Shown piece after piece: positions 8,685 to 17,232 of a DNA stretch of 64,000 nt. The notes under the pieces were generated by a model. That model had not been told where the DNA came from and did no database searches. It was given only the letters and a program-made list of their open reading frames with translations. A program made the position numbers and the translations under genes. Source of the stretch: Planctomycetota bacterium (GTDB lineage: Bacteria; Planctomycetota; UBA1135; GCA-002686595); assembly GCA_016779225.1 (NCBI GenBank), contig JADHNZ010000013.1:1-64000 (forward strand), in the 5' to 3' direction. Positions within the stretch are counted from its first letter, which is position 1, and the number at the start of each line of letters is the position of its first letter.

Positions 8685-9989
8685 TCAGCGCGCCAGCACT
8701 GGCGCAAGGAGCTGTGGCCCGGCCGGTGGCGGGCTCGCGAAGTCGAGGTCCACCGCGCGCATCCTCTGGGCGCTCGCGTTGGCGGGGGCGATGGTCTGAC
8801 CGAGCTTCGTCCCGGTCAGCTGGAGCGTCGGGCCAGCCTCGATCGCGGCCGCCGTGATCTCGAGCGCGACGAAGCCTCGAACGCGCAGGCCTGCGGTGGC
8901 TGGATCGACCGCATGCACCGCGGCGAACACGATTCCATCGAGCTCGACCGAGGGCGAGGATGGGAGGCTGACGGGGGCGCTGGTCAGCAGCCCGCCAAGG
9001 GCCTGGGAGCCACCGACTGCCTGGCCATCGAAGCTGCCGCTGATCGTACCGCTCGCATCGAGGCTCACGCTGAACGCCCCGCCGGCCGGCAGTGCGGACC
9101 AGGAACCTTCCTCGACCGACATCCAGCGAACGGAGCCATCGGAGGCGTCCGTGGCGAGCGGTGCGAGGCCGGGGAGCCCGGGCCGGGCGAGTCCCACGAT
9201 CATCGCGCGGCGAGCGTCCGCGATCGCCGTCGCGCGCACGGTGATCCCGTCCCGCCGCGGATCGTAGGTCCCGGGATCGCTGGCGCTGAGCGCGGACCCG
9301 AGGCCGAACAGGAACGGGAGGGTCGGGGCGGCCGTGCTCTCTCCAGGAACACGATCGAGTGGGGCATCAACACGCGTCCTGCGCAGCCGGGCGAGGAAGG
9401 CGGTCCCCTGGGGGTCGGTCGTGAAGTCCGCCCTCGCGTAGTTCGACGCCTCCACGTGCCAGTCCACACGCCCAGGATTCGCCGGATCGAGGGCCGTGAA
9501 CGTCCCCGCAACGAGATCGCCGCTCGCCGCGTTCGCCAGGACGTTCGTTGCCGGGGACGGGATCCAGGGACCCGACGACGTCAACACCCCACCTGCAGGG
9601 TCATCGACGCCACCAACGCCGGTCTCCAGGATCGGTCCCGCACCCAGCGCGAACCGCTGGTTGGCCGTCGCTGGATCGAGGTCCTCGTCGAACACGAGGG
9701 TCGCGAGCAGGGAGGCCGCCTCGCGGCGCGCTGCGTCCGAGGCACCCGTATCGTCGACGACGGCATCACGCCCCGCGAGGCCCTCCAGTGCGGCCACGTC
9801 GGCACTGGCCTGCATCTGCTGCTGGGTCAGACGGGCGATCCCCAGATCCGCGATCACTGCGAAGAGGCCGAAGGTCGCGACGAGGAACAGCGCGAAGAAC
9901 ACGAGGACGACGCCGCGACGCTCGCGCGCGGCGCGCACCAGCGGCCGACGGTGGCCACGAACGCCAACGGTCCCCGGACGGTGCCGCAT
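8685..9989 (-). CDS. TadG-like pseudopilin/anchor protein
   Basis: A 434-aa protein with an N-terminal basic stretch followed by one transmembrane segment (GVVLVFFALFLVATFGLFAVIADLGI) and the TQQQMQASADVAALEGL motif that is typical of TadG/TadE-type proteins. The large remainder (about 370 aa) is predicted extracytoplasmic and Gly/Ala/Thr-rich with no Cys. It resembles the Tad-locus proteins that carry a putative TadG/Flp-like N-terminus and anchor or tip the pilus. It lies 5 bp downstream of cpaB. The assignment rests on N-terminal pattern and locus position; the C-terminal domain is not recognised. Confidence 0.82.
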   Translation of the reverse strand: MRHRPGTVGVRGHRRPLVRAARERRGVVLVFFALFLVATFGLFAVIADLGIARLTQQQMQASADVAALEGLAGRDAVVDDTGASDAARREAASLLATLVFDEDLDPATANQRFALGAGPILETGVGGVDDPAGGVLTSSGPWIPSPATNVLANAASGDLVAGTFTALDPANPGRVDWHVEASNYARADFTTDPQGTAFLARLRRTRVDAPLDRVPGESTAAPTLPFLFGLGSALSASDPGTYDPRRDGITVRATAIADARRAMIVGLARPGLPGLAPLATDASDGSVRWMSVEEGSWSALPAGGAFSVSLDASGTISGSFDGQAVGGSQALGGLLTSAPVSLPSSPSVELDGIVFAAVHAVDPATAGLRVRGFVALEITAAAIEAGPTLQLTGTKLGQTIAPANASAQRMRAVDLDFASPPPAGPQLLAPVLAR

Positions 9990-9994
9990 CGTCC

Positions 9995-11023
9995 TCAGCG
10001 ATCCTCGCCCTGCTGCGCCCGGGGCACCGCGGTGAAGGTCCGCTCGTCCCCGGCCATCGTCTCGATGATGGAGTAGCCGGTGCCTTCGTACCCGGAGGGC
10101 GTCAGTGCATCACCCCCGCCCACGGAGGTCTCACTCAGGCCAGGCGTGAGGCTTGCTTCGGGGTCGTCGGGATGCCCCGACCGCGCGACGCACGTGAGGC
10201 CGGACTCGAGCTCCAGTGCCGCCATGAGCGGTGCCACCTCCTCGGGGTCCAGGGCGATGACCATCTCCTGGACGGGCCGGGTCCTCGTGATCCCGCCGGC
10301 CGTGAGGCTCGTGGTGTAGGTGGGGATCATGCGGGTCTCGACCCCCGAGATCACGACGCCGCCCTGGACCACGACGTCGACGCGAGCCGTGGCACGTGCC
10401 CTCTGACTCGAGAAGCTCCCGCTGCGGTCACCGATCAGGCGCTGCGTGTCCACCGGCTTGAACGAACGTGCCGCCAGCAGGTCGAAGCGATCCCCCGGCT
10501 TGAGGCCGATGATCCCCTGGACCAGTTCGGTCTCGACGCGGATCGCACGCTTGCCCGGAGGGATCCCCCCGGCCAGCCCAGGGCGGGTGCCCTCCGGCAG
10601 GAAGTTCTTCTCGGTGAACGGGAAGCCTGGTGCCTTGGGACGAGCCATCACCCTCCCGACGATCGGCTCCGTCCCGACCAGGATGCCGTTGGTCTCGACG
10701 AACTCCGGATCGAGGTCGATGAACGCGAAGCGTGACCGCCGAGCGTCGAACAGATCGTCGCGGGTCACGCGTGCGTAGGCGGGGATCTCGCGCGCCGAGA
10801 TCATGACCCGGACCATGCCCTCCCTCGGGCCTGAGATCTCGTTGACCGGGTTCCCGGACTCAGCGGCCACCTCCGTGACCGGACCGAACAGACCGAAGGG
10901 CCCCCGAAGCTCCTGATCGGTCAGCCGCAGGTACAGGACCCAGGCCACGCACGAGATCAGGATCGCGAGGACCAGGAGGGGACTAACGGGGCGGCGTCGA
11001 GTTCTGCGAGGGGCAACTGCCAT
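9995..11023 (-). CDS. cpaB: Flp pilus assembly protein CpaB/RcpC
   Basis: A 342-aa periplasmic protein with one N-terminal membrane anchor (SPLLVLAILISCVAWVLYL). An SAF-like beta-clip domain follows (MVRVMISAREIPAYARVTRDD region), then an RcpC/CpaB core (KRAIRVETELVQGIIGLKPGD) that in other Tad systems works with the secretin in the periplasm. The tail (last 60 aa) is low complexity. It lies between the TadE-like and TadG-like genes, an unusual position since cpaB is often next to the secretin gene. Start ATG 11023 is well placed, 21 bp after the TadE-like stop. Confidence 0.9.
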   Translation of the reverse strand: MAVAPRRTRRRPVSPLLVLAILISCVAWVLYLRLTDQELRGPFGLFGPVTEVAAESGNPVNEISGPREGMVRVMISAREIPAYARVTRDDLFDARRSRFAFIDLDPEFVETNGILVGTEPIVGRVMARPKAPGFPFTEKNFLPEGTRPGLAGGIPPGKRAIRVETELVQGIIGLKPGDRFDLLAARSFKPVDTQRLIGDRSGSFSSQRARATARVDVVVQGGVVISGVETRMIPTYTTSLTAGGITRTRPVQEMVIALDPEEVAPLMAALELESGLTCVARSGHPDDPEASLTPGLSETSVGGGDALTPSGYEGTGYSIIETMAGDERTFTAVPRAQQGEDR

Positions 11024-11044
11024 TCGGTTGAGGGGCCGAGGGAT

Positions 11045-11914
11045 CTAGAGGGCGACTTCGCGCCGGAAGAGGGACTGAGCGGCGATGAGGCGCCGGAAGG
11101 GACGAACGGAGAGACCGAGCGCCTCGAGGCGCCCCAGCCCGAGCGATCCCGCGTACGGGCCCGCTCCACCCGGGCCGGGCCCGACGATCGAGATGTCGCC
11201 CCCCAGCCCGGTATTGGCCTCGATGGGGAGGTTCGTTCCGAGATCGGGCGGCAGGAACGCGGTGAAGGCGGCCGACTGGAAGGGGACGTTGAGACGCACC
11301 CCGGCGATCCCGCTCGTGGTGTCACTGCTCGAGAAGGCGAACTTGCCCGGCAGCCCCGGCGCGCCGATCTCCTCGAGGACCGGCGCCAACTCGAACGAGG
11401 TCTCCTCGCCCGTGGAGGGATCGCGCTCGAGGATGCGAGGGACCAAGACGCTCAGTCCGGTCGGACTCGTGGCGGAGGCCACGATGGCGCCAGGCATGTG
11501 GAGCAGCCGACGCTGGCCATCCGGCGTCTGCACGTCGGAGGTGATCATGAGGGGACGCAGGGAGCGATTGACCACGGGGAGCGCTGCGAACCAGGCCTCG
11601 AGGTCGGGTCCCGGCGGGTTCGCCACGATGTCCACGACCGTGTGGTCCGGGTCGTACACCGCGCTGCGGAAGCCCGGGTCCGCCAGGGCGTCCGCGAACG
11701 TGTACTCCGCAGGGAGCGGGTAGAGAGCGAGCTCGCGCGCCGCGAAGCGGGCAGCGTCCTGGGCGGACTGCTGGACGGCCATCCAGCGACCGATGGATAT
11801 CATCCCCGCGACGACGAGGTAGAGGGCGAGCGAGATCAGGGCGAACTCGACGGCGACGCCTCCCTGCCTGGCGGTCTTCCCCGTCACCCACGCGTGCTTC
11901 ACGGGCCTGTTCAT
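11045..11914 (-). CDS. TadE-like pilus protein
   Basis: A 289-aa protein with the classic TadE N-terminus: GGVAVEFALISLALYLVVAG, a single membrane segment starting after a Gly and carrying a Glu at position +5, followed by QQSAQDAARFAARELALYP. TadE/TadF are minor pseudopilins processed by the Tad prepilin peptidase. The extracytoplasmic part is longer than the usual 150-200 aa of TadE. The start at 11914 overlaps the cpaA stop by 4 bp (ATGA), which decides it against the longer upstream frame. The neighbour upstream is the predicted processing peptidase, consistent with the role. Confidence 0.88.
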   Translation of the reverse strand: MNRPVKHAWVTGKTARQGGVAVEFALISLALYLVVAGMISIGRWMAVQQSAQDAARFAARELALYPLPAEYTFADALADPGFRSAVYDPDHTVVDIVANPPGPDLEAWFAALPVVNRSLRPLMITSDVQTPDGQRRLLHMPGAIVASATSPTGLSVLVPRILERDPSTGEETSFELAPVLEEIGAPGLPGKFAFSSSDTTSGIAGVRLNVPFQSAAFTAFLPPDLGTNLPIEANTGLGGDISIVGPGPGGAGPYAGSLGLGRLEALGLSVRPFRRLIAAQSLFRREVAL

Positions 11915-12321
11915 CCGGCGAGCGTCATGGGGATGAAGGCCAGGAGCCCGAGGAGCATCGCCGGCGCGTAGGCCATCTCGCGCTCGCCGCGGCCTCTGAG
12001 AGCCAGGGCCAAGACGCCACCCGCGACCGCACATGCGGCGCAGAACACCAGGAAGGGCTGCAGGCCCAGGGTCAGGCCGAGCGCCATCATCAGCTTGGTG
12101 TCCCCGCCCCCGAACCAACCCCTGCGGAAGAGGGGGAGGGTGATGCACGAGGCGGCCACCAGGCCGAGAACGGCCTGTGACCATCCGAGCGGATGGTGAC
12201 CCAGGGCGGTCAGGGCGCCGGCGGCGAGGAAGAGCACGCCAGGGATGGCGTTCGGGATCGTCCTCGTGCGCAGGTCCGTGACCACGGCACAGCAGGTCGC
12301 AAGGAGCGCGAGGGTGTACAT
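11911..12321 (-). CDS. cpaA: Prepilin peptidase CpaA/TadV (A24)
   Basis: A 136-aa integral membrane aspartic peptidase that cleaves Flp prepilin and the TadE/TadG-type pseudopilins after Gly. Both catalytic aspartates are visible: Asp in VTDLRTRTIPN near the N-terminus and Asp in FGGGDTK about residue 73. Four to five hydrophobic segments span the length. A TTG at 12327 would add two residues, but ATG 12321 is preferred. No strong ribosome binding site is seen. It is shorter than the bifunctional PilD-type enzymes and lacks their methylase domain, as is normal for Tad loci. Confidence 0.92.
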   Translation of the reverse strand: MYTLALLATCCAVVTDLRTRTIPNAIPGVLFLAAGALTALGHHPLGWSQAVLGLVAASCITLPLFRRGWFGGGDTKLMMALGLTLGLQPFLVFCAACAVAGGVLALALRGRGEREMAYAPAMLLGLLAFIPMTLAG

Positions 12322-12384
12322 CAGCAAGGAGGGATCCCCCAGCCCGATGGGCTGAGGGACCCCGCTCCGGCTACTCGGAATCCG

Positions 12385-12528
12385 CTACTCCGCCTCGAGG
12401 ACGAGACCGGACAGGTCGTAGCCCAGGTTGTTGCCCAGGCGGGGCGTGTCCGAGTTCGTCGCGATGGCCGCCAGGAGGGCGTACTCCAGGAGAGCAGCGC
12501 CCTTCTCGTTGCGGAGCAGCGAGCGCAT
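12385..12528 (-). CDS. Miniature Flp-type pilin (47 aa)
   Basis: A short gene that starts one base inside the stop of the full-size pilin (TGATG at 12526-12530). The product keeps the Flp processing region NEKGAALLEYALLAA, with predicted cleavage after Gly10 and Glu/Tyr at mature positions 5 and 6, and a C-terminal end NNLGYDLSGLVLEAE that closely matches the C-terminus of the upstream pilin. The roughly 62 residues between these two blocks in the full pilin are missing, so the predicted mature peptide is only 37 aa. It looks like a tandem duplicate with an in-frame internal deletion. Both conserved blocks are intact and the frame is open, so a functional mini-pilin or a minor subunit is possible; a decaying copy cannot be ruled out. 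Confidence 0.72.
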   Translation of the reverse strand: MRSLLRNEKGAALLEYALLAAIATNSDTPRLGNNLGYDLSGLVLEAE

Positions 12529-12857
12529 CACTGGGCCTCGAGGACGAGGCCAGTGACGTCGACGCCGAGGTTGTTGCTCAGGCGGGAGGTGTCGGTCCCG
12601 GTTGCGATGGCGGCGGTGTCGACGGAGATCTGGCCGGTGTCGGCACCGGTCGTCTCGATGATCTTGCCGCTCACGATGGGGCCGTTGTCGTCGGTGTGGG
12701 CGCCCGGCATGATCGTCGCGACCGAGCTGATCATGTCGTTGGTCTTGTGACCGAAGATGGAGACGCCGGCGGCGGACATCAGGGAGACGCCAGCGGCGAG
12801 GAGGCTGTACTCGAGGAGGGCGGCGCCCTTTTGGTTGCGGATGAGGTTCTTGAACAT
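12528..12857 (-). CDS. flp: Flp-family major pilin
   Basis: A 109-aa type IVb pilin. The leader MFKNLIRNQKG is followed by AALLEYSLLAAGVSLMSAAG; cleavage is expected after Gly11, giving Glu5 and Tyr6 of the mature pilin, the Flp hallmark. After the hydrophobic helix comes a variable region and the C-terminus NNLGVDVTGLVLEAQ. It is larger than typical Flp pilins (50-80 aa). ATG 12857 is chosen because the leader then has the normal short basic form; the longer upstream frame adds non-pilin sequence. The gene lies 80 bp downstream of the secretin gene and is translationally linked to the mini-pilin. Confidence 0.93.
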   Translation of the reverse strand: MFKNLIRNQKGAALLEYSLLAAGVSLMSAAGVSIFGHKTNDMISSVATIMPGAHTDDNGPIVSGKIIETTGADTGQISVDTAAIATGTDTSRLSNNLGVDVTGLVLEAQ

Positions 12858-12937
12858 GGCTGAAAAGGTTTCGAAGTGAAGAGCCGCCGCTGCGCCGGAC
12901 CCACCGTGGGTCGTGCCGCAGCGACGGTGGTCGTCGC

Positions 12938-14923
12938 TCATCGGGAGCGAGGGCGCGTGGTGGGGGCGTCTGGTGAACGGACGGCCTCGAGGCAGCGAGT
13001 CAGCACCTCATTGGTCGTGGGGAAGGCCCAGAGCTCGGCGTTCGGCCGCGGCTCGCGGACCACCGAGGGACGCACCACGATCACCAGCTCTCGCTCCTCG
13101 GAGTCCGCGGCGTCGTTCCGGAAGAGCCACTGGAGGACGGGGAGGGAGCCGAGGACGGGCGTCCGCGCCTCGGCGCTCTGGCTGCGTGCGCTGGAGAGGC
13201 CACCGATGACCAGCGCGTCGCCGTCGAACACGCGCGCCGACGTGCGGGTCGCCCGGGACTCGAAGGCCGTGGCGCCGCTGGACTGACCCGTCGCGCTCCC
13301 GATCGCTGCCGTGAGGGCGAGGTCCGGGTTCGAGATCCGGGGGGTGACGTCGAGCGTGATCCGACTCGAGCTTCGCTCCTCGACCAGCGGGCGGACGAGG
13401 AGGTCGATCCCGTAGTCGCGGAACTCAATGCTGTTCAGCACCTGGTCCGTCCCGCCCCCGACGGTCCGCGCGATGGGCACGGGGATCTGTCCGCCGACCT
13501 GGAACTGGGCGACCTCCCCGGAGAGCACGGCCAGGGAGGGGTTGGAGATGCTGCGCGCGACCTCGGCCTCCACCAGCAGCTGGAACAGGCTGTCCACGGC
13601 GAGGCCGCCCGAGACCGCCTGCCCGCCCCCGGAGAGCGTTCCGTTCAGGAAGCCGAGCAGCCCCTGGACGTCCCCGTCCCCGACGGACGGGGCGCTGCCG
13701 CCCTGCAGGTCCCGGGAGATCCGCGACGGGAGCAGCGAAGGCTGATCGAAGCTCGCGACGGCGAGGCCGAGCTGGCTCCGCCACGTCCGCAGCCTGCTGG
13801 AGTCCACCTCGTAGAGCCGGACGTCCACGCGGACCAGGGGGAGGTGCTCCACCTGGATCGTCGAGAGGATGCGACCGCCGGCTGCCTCAACGACCTTCGC
13901 GCGGCCGACCTGGGAACCGATGCGGTTGGCGACCTGCTGCTGGGTCTGTCCCGACCCCCCGCCCCCGAGGGCCTGGTTCCCCGTCGTCCTGAGCCCCTGC
14001 TGCTGGCCTCCGGCTCCACCGACGGAGCCCGCTCCGAGGATGTTGCGAGCCTGGGTGAGGGCTCCGGCCTCGTCCGTCAGGGCGCGCACCTCGTTACTCC
14101 CCCGGGCCCCACCGATGGTGCGGGAGGCGAGGTACAGAGCGCGCGTCAGGGTGACCTGGTCGGGCACGGTGCCCGAGAGGTGGAAGACGTCCTGCTCGTC
14201 GTCCGGCTGGAGGCCGGACTGGATGCGCCTGACGTCGATGGCCGAGTCGGTGAAACCGTCGAGGGCCCCCAGGATCCTCGTCTCGAGCGGTGCCGGCAGG
14301 GTCCGCACTCGGAGGAGGTTGACCACGGCGCCCTGGCTCGGCCGCTCGAGATCGATGGGGGCCTCGGTGATGGCGGTCGGGCCACTCCCCTCCGAGCCCT
14401 CGCCGAGCAGCGGGGTGGGGGTGCGAGCTCCGAGGAAGGCCTCGACCGCGGTCTGGGCGGTCTCGCGCAGGGTGAGGGTCTCGACCGTTCCGGTCAGCAC
14501 CACGAAGTCGCGGTCCGCGGCGAACTCGAGCTCGATGGCCGGATCGATCGAGGCGAGCAGCTCACGCAGGAGGCTCAGGTCCCGCCCGACGGTGACGAGC
14601 TGCTGGAGAGGATCCCCAGTCGCGAACCAGATCGTCAGGGACGTGACGCCGGGCGCGATGCCGGACAGCAGGACCTCGCGATCGTCCAGCACGTCCGACC
14701 GCAGCACGTCCGGGTCGGCGACCGAGACGCGCCGCACGGGGGTCTCGAAGGTCAGGCGCTCGCTACGACCGACGAGGAGTCCGCGCTCCGTGACCTGCGC
14801 GGCAGCATGGCCGAGGATCGTCACCAGGAGGGCGCAGAGGAGTGCGGTCCGGGCGACCCGGCTCGCGAGCGATCCATCCTCGCGGCGCAGGTGCGCATCG
14901 GTCTTCGGCTCGCGGTTCTGCAT
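12938..14923 (-). CDS. cpaC: Tad pilus secretin CpaC/RcpA
   Basis: A 661-aa outer-membrane secretin forming the channel for the Flp pilus. A signal peptide (ALLCALLVTILGHAAAQ) is followed by the type II/III-specific N domain (GLLVGRSERLTFETPVRRVSV) and a long Gly/Gln-rich linker around residues 320-360, then the secretin domain with the VEHLPLVRVDVRLYEVD, EVARSISNPSLAVLSGEVAQF and VGGQIPVPI blocks and the C-terminal beta region ending in TPVLGSLPVLQWLFR. The start at 14923 fits the signal peptide; the frame is open further upstream but reads as non-coding. It is the first gene of the Tad operon, with a palindrome just upstream. Confidence 0.93.
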   Translation of the reverse strand: MQNREPKTDAHLRREDGSLASRVARTALLCALLVTILGHAAAQVTERGLLVGRSERLTFETPVRRVSVADPDVLRSDVLDDREVLLSGIAPGVTSLTIWFATGDPLQQLVTVGRDLSLLRELLASIDPAIELEFAADRDFVVLTGTVETLTLRETAQTAVEAFLGARTPTPLLGEGSEGSGPTAITEAPIDLERPSQGAVVNLLRVRTLPAPLETRILGALDGFTDSAIDVRRIQSGLQPDDEQDVFHLSGTVPDQVTLTRALYLASRTIGGARGSNEVRALTDEAGALTQARNILGAGSVGGAGGQQQGLRTTGNQALGGGGSGQTQQQVANRIGSQVGRAKVVEAAGGRILSTIQVEHLPLVRVDVRLYEVDSSRLRTWRSQLGLAVASFDQPSLLPSRISRDLQGGSAPSVGDGDVQGLLGFLNGTLSGGGQAVSGGLAVDSLFQLLVEAEVARSISNPSLAVLSGEVAQFQVGGQIPVPIARTVGGGTDQVLNSIEFRDYGIDLLVRPLVEERSSSRITLDVTPRISNPDLALTAAIGSATGQSSGATAFESRATRTSARVFDGDALVIGGLSSARSQSAEARTPVLGSLPVLQWLFRNDAADSEERELVIVVRPSVVREPRPNAELWAFPTTNEVLTRCLEAVRSPDAPTTRPRSR

Positions 14924-15265
14924 GGGCTGGCACTGGCGCTTAGCGCAAGTGGCTTGCAACAATAGGGCAGAGCCGATTTCCAAGGATGTGCAACCGTGAC
15001 GCGAGCCTCGCCCTGCAGCGATCCCACAGTCGGGCTCGTGGACGTCGCTCGTCGTCCGTCCTAATGCACGGGTCGCGCCATGGGTCCACTCGATGTCCCG
15101 ACGGTTGTGCAATCGACGGGCTGCGGCGAGGTCCACAATCCGCCCCCCGCTGGTTCCGGGCGGGAGGGAGCTGGTCCAGCAGCCACCGGACCTCGCACGG
15201 CGACCGACCCTGCGAGGTCGAGGAACGCCTGGCAGGTCGCAGCACCGCAGCCCACTGAGTCCACC
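14924..15265. other. Divergent intergenic region, Tad operon / arsR
   Basis: This 342-bp stretch separates the minus-strand secretin from the plus-strand arsR gene. It should hold the promoters of both. It contains the palindrome at 14931-14951 and otherwise no gene I can support. A frame on the minus strand is open across it, but its residues look like chance coding of GC-rich DNA. Confidence 0.6.
14931..14951. promoter_or_regulatory. Palindrome 7 bp upstream of the secretin start
   Basis: The arm CACTGGCGCT (14931-14940), one spacer base, then AGCGCAAGTG (14942-14951) match in 9 of 10 positions as inverted repeats. It sits only 7 bp upstream of the cpaC ATG on the minus strand. It could be an operator or a 5-prime untranslated hairpin occluding the ribosome site. 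No regulator is identified; the adjacent ArsR is one candidate but the half-sites do not resemble known SmtB operators. Confidence 0.4.
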
Positions 15266-15628
15266 ATGTTCTCCCCCGACGATCCCCCTGCCGTGGATGG
15301 GCTCGAGTGCTCTCCCAGTGAGCACGCGCCTCGCCCCTACGTCGAGCCCTCAGCGCGGGCCTTTCGCGGAGCGGTCTCCCTGTTCAAGGCGCTGTCCGAC
15401 GAGCAGCGCCTGCGGACCCTCGAGTTCCTGAGCCAGGGCGAGGCCTGCGCCAGTGAGATCGCAGCGCAGTTCGATGAGCCCCTCTCGACGGTGTCGCACC
15501 GCATGAAGCTGCTCGAGCAGGCGGGGCTCGTGTCCCGTCGACGAGACGGGCGACACGTGCACTTCAGCCTGCTCGATCACCACGTCTTGAACATGGTGCG
15601 GGACGCCCTCGATCACGCGGTCGAGTAG
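15266..15628 (+). CDS. ArsR/SmtB-family metal-sensing repressor
   Basis: A 120-aa winged-helix regulator. The recognition helix region is [18 protein letters not shown]. The C-terminal helix carries Asp104, His106, His117 and Glu120, the same residues at the same numbers as the alpha-5 zinc site of cyanobacterial SmtB; Cys61 with Glu64 and the N-terminal Cys15/His20 suggest a second alpha-3N-type site. Such proteins release DNA on binding zinc. ATG 15266 gives an SmtB-sized protein; an upstream open frame is discarded. It is followed after 148 bp by a COG0523 GTPase gene, which supports a zinc role. Dimeric, cytoplasmic. The metal is inferred from ligands, not tested. Confidence 0.88.
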   Translation: MFSPDDPPAVDGLECSPSEHAPRPYVEPSARAFRGAVSLFKALSDEQRLRTLEFLSQGEACASEIAAQFDEPLSTVSHRMKLLEQAGLVSRRRDGRHVHFSLLDHHVLNMVRDALDHAVE

Positions 15629-15685
15629 CCGGCCGGGCCGTGGGCCGGGCAGGAGCCGTGGGGGACCGCCCCCTGGGCCCGGCAA

Positions 15686-15730
15686 GGGTGTTCAAGCATC
15701 GAACCCCTTACACCCGCGAGCCGGTAGACT
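15686..15730 (+). promoter_or_regulatory. Putative operator and promoter of the CobW gene
   Basis: An imperfect inverted repeat, GGTGTTC (15687-15693) and GAACCCC (15701-15707) with 7 bp between, pairs in 6 of 7 positions. It lies directly upstream of a -10-like TAGACT at 15725-15730, so a bound repressor would cover the -35 region. The half-sites (GTTC / GAAC) recall the TGAAC-type cores of SmtB-family operators. The call is inference from symmetry and position. Confidence 0.4.
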
Positions 15731-15776
15731 CCTGGACTGCGCACCGTCCTCACGAATCGATCCTCACCGCAGGGCC

Positions 15777-17036
15777 ATGAACTCGACCGACCCGACCCAG
15801 CAGCAGCAATCTCGCCTCCCCGTGACCGTTCTGTCCGGCTTCCTGGGAGCGGGCAAGACGACCCTCCTCAACCAGGTCCTCAACAATCGCGAGGGCCGCA
15901 AGGTCGCCGTGATCGTCAACGACATGAGCGAGGTCAACATCGATGCCGCGCTCGTGGAGCGTGGCGGCGCCGAGCTCTCGCGAACCGAGGAGAAGCTCGT
16001 CGAGATGTCCAACGGCTGCATCTGCTGCACCCTCAGGGACGACCTGCTCGCCGAGGTCGCGCGTCTCGCTGAGGAGGGGCGGTTCGACTACCTCCTCATC
16101 GAGTCGACGGGGATCTCCGAGCCGATCCCCGTGGCGCAGACGTTCACCTTCGAGGACGAGAACGGCGTCAGTCTGGGGGACGTCGCCCGTCTCGACACGA
16201 TGGTCACCGTGGTCGACGCAGCGAGCTTCGTCCGCGACTACTACAAGGCCGACGACCTCCGGGAGCGGGGGCAGGCCTTGGACGAGGACGACGACCGGAC
16301 GGTCACCGACCTGCTCATCGACCAGGTCGAGTTCGCGGACGTCATCGTCCTCAACAAGATCGATCTCGTCAGCGAGGCCGAGGCAGGGGAGGTCGAGGCC
16401 GTCCTCGCGGCCTTGAACCCTGGAGCGCGCATCGTGCGTGCGACGCGAGGTCAGGTCCCCCTCGAGCACGTCCTCGAGACGGGGCTGTTCGACTACGAGC
16501 GTGCGGAGAACTCGGCGGGCTGGATCCGTGAGCTCGAGGGGGAGCACACGCCCGAGACGGAGGAGTACGGCATCTCCAGCTTCACCTACCGCAACCCCCG
16601 GCCGTTCGATGCGGTCAAGCTGCGTGAGTTCGTGCACGACGAGGACGTCTGGCGCGGGGTCCTCCGCTCGAAGGGGTTCTTCTGGGTCGCGGCGGCCGAT
16701 CACGTCGCTTACGAGTTGGCCCAGGCGGGCGGCGTCAATGGGATCAGCCCGGCGGGGACCTGGTGGGCCTCGGTCCCGAGGGAGGACTGGGGGCAACCGG
16801 AAGGGGAGCGTCCCGACCAGCAGTCGCGTTGGCATCCCGTCTATGGGGATCGCGCTCAGACCATCGTGTTCATCGGTCAGCAGCTGGACGAGGCCGGGAT
16901 CCGGGCACGTCTCGACGCCTGCCTCCTGGACGTGGCCGTGGCCGAGGCGGGGCCCGAGGCCTGGCAGGGCCTGCCGAACCCCTTCCCCTGTCCCGAGTTG
17001 GAGCCCGAGCCCGAGCTCGACTCGGTGACGTCCTGA
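15777..17036 (+). CDS. COG0523 GTPase, CobW/ZigA-type metallochaperone
   Basis: A 419-aa G3E-family GTPase. The Walker [10 protein letters not shown] (residues 21-29), the metal-binding CxCC motif (Cys81, Cys83, Cys84), the switch region [11 protein letters not shown] and the guanine-specificity motif NKIDL are all present, followed by a C-terminal CobW domain ([11 protein letters not shown] region). COG0523 proteins deliver metal ions, often zinc under starvation, to client enzymes. Length is in the range of ZigA/YciC-type members. It is 148 bp downstream of the SmtB-type regulator on the same strand with a possible operator between. Zinc specificity follows from context and family, not from residues that define it uniquely. 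Confidence 0.9.
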   Translation: MNSTDPTQQQQSRLPVTVLSGFLGAGKTTLLNQVLNNREGRKVAVIVNDMSEVNIDAALVERGGAELSRTEEKLVEMSNGCICCTLRDDLLAEVARLAEEGRFDYLLIESTGISEPIPVAQTFTFEDENGVSLGDVARLDTMVTVVDAASFVRDYYKADDLRERGQALDEDDDRTVTDLLIDQVEFADVIVLNKIDLVSEAEAGEVEAVLAALNPGARIVRATRGQVPLEHVLETGLFDYERAENSAGWIRELEGEHTPETEEYGISSFTYRNPRPFDAVKLREFVHDEDVWRGVLRSKGFFWVAAADHVAYELAQAGGVNGISPAGTWWASVPREDWGQPEGERPDQQSRWHPVYGDRAQTIVFIGQQLDEAGIRARLDACLLDVAVAEAGPEAWQGLPNPFPCPELEPEPELDSVTS

Positions 17037-17232
17037 TCGCGTCGGCGGGGAACCACTCGTGACCAGGTCGCCACCACGGGGTCGGTGACCTCCCGGTGGA
17101 GCGAGCGGGGCCCTCGGACCAATGGCTCCCCACGGGCACCCGTTCGCAACAGGGTCAAGCTCGCAACGGGACCGCGAGGGGTCGTCCGCGTTGTGCGGAG
17201 CGTGGGGATGCCCCACGATCGGTGTCCGTCCC

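Noticed and set aside
14924-15325. Upstream extension of the secretin open frame
   Set aside because: ATG 14923 gives a normal signal peptide; the extra sequence overlaps arsR and reads as non-coding.
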